Source: an uncultured Schaedlerella sp. | Lineage (GTDB): Bacteria > Bacillota > Clostridia > Lachnospirales > Lachnospiraceae | Reading direction: 5' to 3' | Length of the DNA: 11,606 nucleotides | NCBI GenBank assembly: GCA_934435195.1 | Contig: CAKSAJ010000044.1 | Span: 1-11,606, forward strand | Part shown: in pieces, positions 6,532-11,606 of the stretch | How positions within the stretch are numbered: position 1 is the first letter of the stretch | How the letters are laid out: every line of letters starts with the position of its first letter | The notes under the pieces: generated by a model | Seen by the model: the letters and a program-made list of their open reading frames with translations, nothing else | Database searches by the model: none | What the model was told of the DNA's origin: nothing | Position numbers and translations under genes: made by a program

Positions 6532-7161
6532 CTATTTTGTACCAAAAATACGATCCCCGGCATCTCCGAGTCCTGGGCAGATGTAAGCAGCTTCATTCAG
6601 CTCTCTGTCAATATGACCTACATACAACTGAATATCTGGATGTGCATCCATCAGACGTTTAATTCCTTCCGGCGCAGCGATAATAGCCATGAACTTAATC
6701 TTCTTACCGCCATGCTTTTTAATAAAATCAACTGCTGCAACTGCTGAACCTCCTGTAGCAAGCATCGGATCTGTAACAACGATTAAACGTTCTTCAATCG
6801 GATCCGGCAGCTTACAATAATACTCATGTGGCTCGTGTGTCTCCTCGTCACGATACAGACCAATATGTCCAATCTTTGCTGTCGGTACTAAAGCCTGAAT
6901 ACCACTTACCATTCCCAAGCCTGCACGTAAGATTGGTACAATAGCAAATTTCTTTCCCGCAATCTGAGGTGTCATGCATGTTTCAATCGGAGTCTCAACC
7001 TCAACATCTTCAAGTGGCAGATCCTTTAATGCCTCATATCCCATCAGCATTGCGATTTCTTCTACGAGTGCACGAAATTCTGCTGTTCCTGTATTCTTAT
7101 CTCTCAATCTTGAAATCTTATGCTGAATCAGCGGGTGTGTCATCTCAATTACATTACTCAT
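6532..7161 (-). CDS. upp: Uracil phosphoribosyltransferase
   Basis: A 209-residue protein, full length for the family. It is a cytoplasmic pyrimidine-salvage enzyme that converts uracil and PRPP to UMP and pyrophosphate. The PRPP-binding loop is TDPMLATGGS at 130-139. The uracil-binding C-terminus is intact (YICPGLGDAGDRIFGT, 193-208), and the ILRAGLGM segment at 77-84 is typical. The ATG at 7161 has GGAGG about 9 bases upstream. It stands alone, without a permease or pyr genes beside it. No terminator is seen between its stop and the lysine riboswitch 40 bases later, so some read-through into that leader is possible. No PyrR-type leader is visible upstream. Confidence 0.97.
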   Translation of the reverse strand: MSNVIEMTHPLIQHKISRLRDKNTGTAEFRALVEEIAMLMGYEALKDLPLEDVEVETPIETCMTPQIAGKKFAIVPILRAGLGMVSGIQALVPTAKIGHIGLYRDEETHEPHEYYCKLPDPIEERLIVVTDPMLATGGSAVAAVDFIKKHGGKKIKFMAIIAAPEGIKRLMDAHPDIQLYVGHIDRELNEAAYICPGLGDAGDRIFGTK

Positions 7162-7193
7162 TTTCTAAGTCCTCCATTGTATTTGTACCTTTT

Positions 7194-7199
7194 ATTATA
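7194..7199 (-). promoter_or_regulatory. Likely -10 box of upp
   Basis: TATAAT on the minus strand, a perfect consensus box, lies 32 bases before the upp start. The matching -35 position (TGGTTT, 17-base spacing) is poor, so the call rests on the -10 box alone. Confidence 0.45.
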
Positions 7200-7246
7200 A
7201 TGATTTTTATGTATTGAAACCACCTTTTTCTATTCAAGTCGAACAT

Positions 7247-7423
7247 CCGTGAGACTTGGCGCGTGATTCTGGTCAGCGAAGCTGACATATTCCTATCAGA
7301 ATCACTGCGCATCCTCGCGGAGCGTTTATCTCAGTCGGAGATTGGACTCCCACTGAGACAAATTTGCTATTACTCATCACCTGAAGAGGTGGGAGTCTTC
7401 TCGACTGAGATAAAATCGACTCC
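7247..7423. repeat. Highly structured intergenic element (nested inverted repeats)
   Basis: Two adjacent complex stem-loops fill the gap between the lipoprotein gene and upp. Arm 1: CCGTGAG (7247-7253) pairs with CTCGCGG (7314-7320), GCGC (7259-7262) with GCGC (7307-7310), GTGATTCTG (7263-7271) with CAGAATCAC (7297-7305), and an inner hairpin GTCAGC-GAA-GCTGAC lies at 7272-7286. Arm 2: TTTATCTCAGTCG (7325-7337) pairs with CGACTGAGATAAA (7402-7414), and GACTCCCAC (7345-7353) with GTGGGAGTC (7389-7397). Inside lies a further CACCT-GAAG-AGGTG. No T-tract follows on either strand, so this is not a simple terminator. It is most like a REP/MITE-type interspersed element or a structured RNA. Family not recognised. 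No reading frame of note lies within. Confidence 0.8.
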
Positions 7424-7432
7424 AATTTCTGC

Positions 7433-8596
7433 TTAACCATATGTTTTAATGGCACAAATCACTCTGCAATCAGCCTCTTTTGACGGCATATTTATAACTC
7501 CATTTTCATTTTCTAATAACAACATAGTATTATCGTACATGCCATAAATCCTGAAATTTTCTTCCCACATGACTGGTTCTTCACCTTCATAACACCATTC
7601 GCCGCCTGTACGTCTAGTCTTTATTTTTAAGTAAGGATGACCATCCTGCTGTACACAATGCCACTCTCCCTCATAAATTTCATAGACAATATCGCCATAT
7701 GTATCCTCGTCTGCTCCGTATTCTTTCTCACACCAGGAAATTCTTGCATACCCATCATTTAATAATTCCAGAAAATAATCCCCATAGGTGTTCGATTCTC
7801 CCACGCCTACTCTGATTTCCCAGCTCGTATCTGTCAAATCAGCCTGTTGTATATCTTCGCTTACACTTCCATAACAATCTTCAAATCGCCTTGCATCACA
7901 AGCCTTATAATCTGTAAAATCTTTTGCCTGCTCCACACCGCTCTCTGTTGTCGGTATCCAGATACGGCCATCCATGTTCATCATCGGAGACCAGTCTGCC
8001 TGATAACCAGCTTCATTTCCCATAGAAACCAAAACTTGACCAATTCCTTCAGCAGCTCCATTACACATCAGTAAAAATGGTTCTCCTGTCTCTGATTTAT
8101 ATAGATTTTGCTTCGTTTCCTGCACACCCGTTTCATAATTCATCTCCATTAGATTTACATCGACCGGATCATCTCCACTTCGTGGCACAATACAAAAAAG
8201 CTCTGCCGGACCATTCCCGCAGATTCGTTCATTGTCAATCTTCTCAATAAAAAGCATCTCACTTAATAATTCCGGATACCTAAGCTTAATCCAATCCTGC
8301 ACATGGTCCACATAAGCATCTTCCACATATCCGAGATAAGCCACCGCAAACTGTTGAGATGTTCCTTCCATACTCTGCCGCAGACTGGCAAGCGAATACT
8401 GTGCCTTTGTATTTTCATCATCTTCTACTTTTGTTTCAGGACTTTGAGGCTTCTCTTGCTTTCTTTTTGTAGAACTATTCGGATTCGACTGCCCTATCGA
8501 ACCACTTTTTTGCTGACAGCCCGTCAAGGCTGCCAGCATTGTCAGACAAATCATTCCCGTAATAATCTGCCTGATTCTCTTTCTTGCAATACTCAT
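7433..8596 (-). CDS. Lipoprotein of unknown function
   Basis: A 387-residue protein with a type II (lipoprotein) signal peptide: basic start, hydrophobic segment about 11-23, and lipobox LTGC ending at Cys27. It should be anchored on the outer face of the membrane. Residues 28 to about 70 are a Ser/Gln/Lys/Glu linker, followed by a soluble, acidic, Trp- and Tyr-rich part that looks beta-rich toward the C-terminus. I recognise no domain. The ATG at 8596 is taken over an in-frame TTG two codons earlier (8602); both have weak ribosome sites. The start lies only 11 bases after the stop of the SPFH gene, so the two are probably co-transcribed and perhaps translationally coupled. The pairing suggests a shared membrane-related role, which is inference. 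Confidence 0.88.
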   Translation of the reverse strand: MSIARKRIRQIITGMICLTMLAALTGCQQKSGSIGQSNPNSSTKRKQEKPQSPETKVEDDENTKAQYSLASLRQSMEGTSQQFAVAYLGYVEDAYVDHVQDWIKLRYPELLSEMLFIEKIDNERICGNGPAELFCIVPRSGDDPVDVNLMEMNYETGVQETKQNLYKSETGEPFLLMCNGAAEGIGQVLVSMGNEAGYQADWSPMMNMDGRIWIPTTESGVEQAKDFTDYKACDARRFEDCYGSVSEDIQQADLTDTSWEIRVGVGESNTYGDYFLELLNDGYARISWCEKEYGADEDTYGDIVYEIYEGEWHCVQQDGHPYLKIKTRRTGGEWCYEGEEPVMWEENFRIYGMYDNTMLLLENENGVINMPSKEADCRVICAIKTYG

Positions 8597-8607
8597 CCGC
8601 AATCTTT

Positions 8608-10065
8608 CTACTGAATATCAGCATCATCAAATGGATCTCCGCACTCTGGGCAGAATTTTGGCGGATTCTTCGGATCTTCAGGTTCCCAACCGCATTTATC
8701 ACAACGATACAATGGTGCCGCTGCCGGTTTTTTTGCTCCACATTCTGAACAGAACTTTCCTTTATTTACTGCTCCGCACGAACATGTCCATCCCGCTTCC
8801 TGTACCGGTTTTGGACTACCACATTCCGGACAGAATTTTCCTGTAACTGTTGCGCCGCATGCACACTTCCAGCTATCTGCTGCCGGTTTTGGTTCTGGTT
8901 TCTTTGAACCACATTCCGGACAGAACTTTCCTGTAACTGTTGCGCCACATGTACACTGCCAGCTGTCCGCTGCCGGTACTGCCTGTGGAGCCGGAGCCTG
9001 TGCTGCTTGTGCCGCCTGTCTTTCAAGCTCTTCTCTTCGTCTTGCTTCCTCTTGCTGAGCTCCCATTGCAAATAAATTCTGGGCATTCATTCCGCCACCA
9101 GCATTCATAGCCATACCCATACCGATAAAGCCATTCATAGCACCGCCTTCGTTGCTGGCTGCTGCCTTCATCGCATCTGCCTGAGCTCCTACCATAGTTG
9201 CCGCTGCCATTGTTGGATTCTGAAGCATTGCTGTACGCTGTGCCTGTTTGATCAGCTCTGCATCTTCTTCCGGAAGTGTCACCGAACCAAGTGCAATACT
9301 TACTACCTTCAGTCCACGAAGCTCACTCCATTTTGCTGACAGTGTTTCATTCATAGCATTTTCCAGCTCTGTATTATGATTTACAATTTGATTCGGACGA
9401 AGCTCCATATCAGAAAGCCGTCCAAATGCCGGCTGCAAAGCACTGATAAACTCTGTTTTCAACTGGCTGTCAATTTCTTCTCTCGTATATTCATTCTCCA
9501 CATTACCGCATACATTTGTGTAGAACAACAATGGGTCACTGATCCGATAAGAATAAACACCCGAGCATCGTACTGCTACATCAATATCCAGACCTATCTT
9601 AGAATCTACAACACGGAATGGAATTGGATTTGGCGTACCGAATTTATTATCAATCAACTCTTTTGTATTAAAATAATAAACACGCTGATCTTTACCTGTA
9701 TCGCCACCAAATGTAAATCGTTTTCCGATTGTTGCAAATGTCTTTGAAATACTATCTCCAAGATTACCGGAGAAGATACTTGGCTCTGTAGATGTATCAT
9801 ATGTAAACTGTCCGGATTCTGCACATATCTCCACTACTTTTCCCTGTTCTACAATAATCATACACTGACCATCTGCCACAGCGATTCCACTACCATTTGT
9901 AATAATATTGTCATTCCCTTTTGTATTAGAAGAACGAGAACTGGTCTGCTTCTGTCCTTTCCTCACCATGACATTTTTATCCATCGCTTCACAATAGAAA
10001 AACTCTTTCCATTGATCTGCCATTGTTCCTCCTACTGCTCCTGCAACTGCTTTAATAAGTCCCAT
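8608..10065 (-). CDS. SPFH-domain protein with four C-terminal zinc ribbons
   Basis: A 485-residue protein. Residues about 15-290 match the SPFH / virion-core-protein-like group (Bacillus YdjI type), starting MGLIKAVAGAVGG and containing KEFFYCEAMDKNVMVRKG. About 290-335 is Ala/Met/Gly-rich, 338-366 is a charged then Ala/Gln/Pro linker, and four zinc ribbons follow at 371-386, 401-416, 428-443 and 455-476. Each has paired CxC or CxxC and CPEC/CSEC knuckles. SPFH proteins assemble as oligomers at membranes and act in membrane stress or organisation; YdjI belongs to an envelope-stress operon in Bacillus. There is no membrane segment, so it is probably peripheral. The ATG at 10065 has AGGAGA 9 bases upstream. 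The frame is open for 48 more codons to 10209, but that extension crosses the terminator and has no ribosome site. Confidence 0.93.
   Translation of the reverse strand: MGLIKAVAGAVGGTMADQWKEFFYCEAMDKNVMVRKGQKQTSSRSSNTKGNDNIITNGSGIAVADGQCMIIVEQGKVVEICAESGQFTYDTSTEPSIFSGNLGDSISKTFATIGKRFTFGGDTGKDQRVYYFNTKELIDNKFGTPNPIPFRVVDSKIGLDIDVAVRCSGVYSYRISDPLLFYTNVCGNVENEYTREEIDSQLKTEFISALQPAFGRLSDMELRPNQIVNHNTELENAMNETLSAKWSELRGLKVVSIALGSVTLPEEDAELIKQAQRTAMLQNPTMAAATMVGAQADAMKAAASNEGGAMNGFIGMGMAMNAGGGMNAQNLFAMGAQQEEARRREELERQAAQAAQAPAPQAVPAADSWQCTCGATVTGKFCPECGSKKPEPKPAADSWKCACGATVTGKFCPECGSPKPVQEAGWTCSCGAVNKGKFCSECGAKKPAAAPLYRCDKCGWEPEDPKNPPKFCPECGDPFDDADIQ
8819..8977 (-). repeat. 90-bp-period duplication encoding zinc ribbons 1 and 2
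   Basis: Bases 8819-8887 and 8909-8977 match at roughly nine of ten positions with a 90-bp offset. They encode the first two zinc ribbons, which are almost identical (CGATVTGKFCPECG in both). This is a recent in-frame internal duplication of one ribbon. Confidence 0.85.
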
Positions 10066-10147
10066 ATACCTATATCTCCTTTCATAGAATAATTCGCCTA
10101 TTATTATCTTACACTTATAATAAGTTGAAATCCACATAATTTCACTA

Positions 10148-10167
10148 TCACTTATGCTAGTAAGTGA
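10148..10167. promoter_or_regulatory. Palindrome, possible operator upstream of the SPFH gene
   Basis: TCACTTA-TGCTAG-TAAGTGA is a perfect 7-bp inverted repeat with a 6-base centre. It lies about 85 bases before the SPFH start, between the acyltransferase terminator and the presumed promoter. Size and symmetry fit a dimeric regulator site. I could not assign a clear promoter here; TTCAAC-N17-TAATAA on the minus strand is a weak candidate. Confidence 0.4.
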
Positions 10168-10190
10168 ATTTTGATGGTAAAAAAAGAAAT

Positions 10191-10213
10191 ACCGGTGCAA
10201 AATCTGCACCGGT
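10191..10213 (-). terminator. Terminator of the acyltransferase-like gene
   Basis: ACCGGTGCA pairs with TGCACCGGT (9 bp, 5-base loop), starting 9 bases after the stop codon at 10222. On the minus strand it is followed by ATTTC and seven T; on the plus strand by GTTTTT, so it could work both ways. Confidence 0.9.
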
Positions 10214-10221
10214 GTTTTTAC

Positions 10222-11331
10222 TTATTTTACCTTATTCATAATCATTAAGTATCCTTGTACAAGCAAATCCGTTACTATCAGCACTATAACTGACCATATC
10301 AAACACTCTTTTACATTAAATCCGGAAAATGCAGCGAAACCACAAATCGCATAATACACACCGATATGCACGGCATATATCTTAGATATTTGTTTTGAAT
10401 AATAACACAATTTGTTATATCCAAATTTCCATTTTTCTATCATCGGCATAATCCAAAATGCAATTGCAAATACAAGCATGATACTGCAAAAGCTTCCGAC
10501 TACTTTTGCCAGTCCCGGCGTTCTGTACTGTTCAATCATATAATTAAAAAATCTATCAACTGTAGGATGTGTTATTATGCAGCATGCAAACCATATCACC
10601 GCTATAATTCCACATATGATACCACTCTTTTTATAAAAATCCCCTTTTTCATCTTCAGGAACTCTTCTGATTACTTTTCCAAAAACGTATCCTAAAAATA
10701 CATAACTTAAATATGGAAAGAAACAAAAGCTTGTTTCACCTTTTCCACCAAATGTCATATCTAAAATCCAGTTAAGTGCCTGATTATCAGAAACTAATGT
10801 CTTTGTAAATGGTGATACGATTCCTACTATTACAGCACTGATTACATAGCCACTGATTTTTACATTTAATTTTCTATATATCGCAAGCACAAGATAACAC
10901 ATACCTGATATAAAAAATATATTTACAAATGTGAGTGCTGCATACATGTTTTGTGCATATAATTCTCTGCTGCCTGCGACTTCTCCTGTAATCATATTTC
11001 TGATATTGAAACTAATTAGCAAAGCTGCGGCATAACATAAGTTACTTAATCCTTGATATAACAACAGTCTCACACCATTTTTAACCATATCTTCAGGCTT
11101 AGAATGTCGTGTAAAAACACTTCCAAATCCCATGGTAAACAAATATAAGCAAGCACCTGTCGGCATAAATAATGCAAACATAATCTTATGTACATTCGAT
11201 TCTGCTGCTTCCACGCCTGCAATTGTCTGAAATGAATGTATAAACACTATCATGATCATCAGGAAACCTTTTACCAGATCAAGTTCCCGCTGTCGGCCTG
11301 TATTCACTTCTCTGTCCTGTAAAGATAACAT
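10222..11331 (-). CDS. Acyltransferase-3 / HGSNAT-like membrane protein
   Basis: A 369-residue polytopic membrane protein with about ten hydrophobic segments. The N-terminus, RQRELDLVKGFLMIMIVFIH (13-32), matches the opening of membrane acyltransferases, with an Arg/Asp cluster just before the first membrane span and a His at its end. Such proteins move acyl groups, often acetyl, onto sugars or other envelope molecules. Length and span number fit acyltransferase-3 or the DUF1624 / heparan-glucosaminide acetyltransferase-like group; I cannot choose between them. The ATG at 11331 has GAGGTG 6 bases upstream and replaces an in-frame GTG at 11349. The gene has its own promoter and terminator, so it is probably monocistronic. 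Acceptor unknown. Confidence 0.7.
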   Translation of the reverse strand: MLSLQDREVNTGRQRELDLVKGFLMIMIVFIHSFQTIAGVEAAESNVHKIMFALFMPTGACLYLFTMGFGSVFTRHSKPEDMVKNGVRLLLYQGLSNLCYAAALLISFNIRNMITGEVAGSRELYAQNMYAALTFVNIFFISGMCYLVLAIYRKLNVKISGYVISAVIVGIVSPFTKTLVSDNQALNWILDMTFGGKGETSFCFFPYLSYVFLGYVFGKVIRRVPEDEKGDFYKKSGIICGIIAVIWFACCIITHPTVDRFFNYMIEQYRTPGLAKVVGSFCSIMLVFAIAFWIMPMIEKWKFGYNKLCYYSKQISKIYAVHIGVYYAICGFAAFSGFNVKECLIWSVIVLIVTDLLVQGYLMIMNKVK

Positions 11332-11401
11332 ATTTTTCACCTCTTTCACTGTTGTACCTATTATTAGTGCATCATATTTATCGTTATATGCTTATACAAT
11401 C

Positions 11402-11430
11402 AGTTTATCATTGAGGCATCCATTGTTCAA
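11402..11430 (-). promoter_or_regulatory. Promoter of the acyltransferase-like gene
   Basis: On the minus strand: TTGAAC (11425-11430), a 17-base spacer, TAAACT (11402-11407), giving a leader of about 65 bases. Both boxes match four of six, and the -10 is the same TAAACT as in the promoters at 3128-3156 and 3567-3595. Confidence 0.5.
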
Positions 11431-11481
11431 TTCTGTTTTTATTTTTGTAAAATGTTTCATCCCCAAAAAAAGAAACTCAAT

Positions 11482-11606
11482 CTATTTACCAGTAACTCCA
11501 ATTATCACCGCCTCATAAGAACGCAATATATTTCCTTCTCTGGCATCCTCATAATTCCGGATCCAGACTTCCCCGTCTTTCCACTCATCAAGCAATGGGC
11601 AGCTAA
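11482..11606 (-). CDS. C-terminal fragment of an unidentified gene
   Basis: The last 40 codons of a gene entering from the right edge, ending with TAG at 11482-11484. The visible protein is hydrophilic and starts SCPLLDEWKDGEVWIRNYED; the end is hydrophobic then basic (AVIIGVTGK). The codon choice looks coding and the other two minus-strand frames are poorer. Too short to name. A T-run follows the stop, but I found no stem before it, so no terminator is called. Confidence 0.6.
   Translation of the reverse strand, partial: SCPLLDEWKDGEVWIRNYEDAREGNILRSYEAVIIGVTGK

Noticed and set aside
7325..7414. The 13-bp stem downstream of the lipoprotein gene as a plain terminator
   Set aside because: The loop is over 60 bases, there is no T-tract on either strand, and it is part of a larger two-armed structure.
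9376..9747. Plus-strand frame of 123 codons
   Set aside because: Antisense to the conserved SPFH domain; no start signals and no recognisable family.
10066..10209. N-terminal extension of the SPFH protein to 10209
   Set aside because: It would begin inside the terminator hairpin and cross the palindrome, has no ribosome site, and the family-like start is MGLIKAVAGAVGG at 10065 with a good AGGAGA site.
11440..11481. Terminator after the right-edge partial gene (T-run on minus strand)
   Set aside because: A run of seven T is present but I could find no stem of useful length before it.

Overview
The window looks like chromosomal DNA of a low-GC Gram-positive anaerobe, most likely class Clostridia and probably Lachnospiraceae. 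This is judged from AT-rich intergenic DNA, AGGAGG-type ribosome binding sites, a lysine riboswitch ahead of an NhaC-type transporter, and a TPR protein with a long acidic tail of a type I associate with that family. No database search was possible. Every gene I can support is read from the minus strand, so in transcription order the window runs from right to left. I saw no tRNA, rRNA, CRISPR array, prophage or transposase gene.

Right end (11606 to 10066): the C-terminal 40 codons of an unidentified gene, then a promoter and a polytopic membrane protein of the acyltransferase-3 / HGSNAT-like type, closed by a strong hairpin terminator at 10191-10213. Next (10065 to 7433) comes a tight two-gene unit. 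It holds an SPFH-domain protein with four C-terminal zinc ribbons, then, 11 bases on, a lipoprotein of unknown function. A palindrome at 10148-10167 upstream of this unit could be an operator.

Middle (7432 to 4542): about 175 bases of heavily self-complementary DNA (7247-7423) separate the lipoprotein gene from upp (uracil phosphoribosyltransferase). About 40 bases after upp lies a textbook lysine riboswitch (6327-6491), which leads an NhaC-family membrane transporter. The riboswitch makes lysine the likely substrate or signal. A long hairpin terminator (4542-4591) ends that unit.

Left part (4541 to 1): a Cof-type HAD phosphatase with its own promoter, then a compact promoter-to-terminator unit (3595 to 3159) whose only clear reading frame is 27 codons. 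Last is a very large protein, cut by the window edge, with a TPR-like N-terminal part followed by hundreds of mostly acidic residues. These include three tandem-repeat arrays, two of which share identical 54-bp units.

The genes do not form one pathway. The parts best worth following up are the structured element at 7247-7423, the small promoter-terminator unit around the 27-codon frame, the acidic repeat protein, and the riboswitch-transporter pair.
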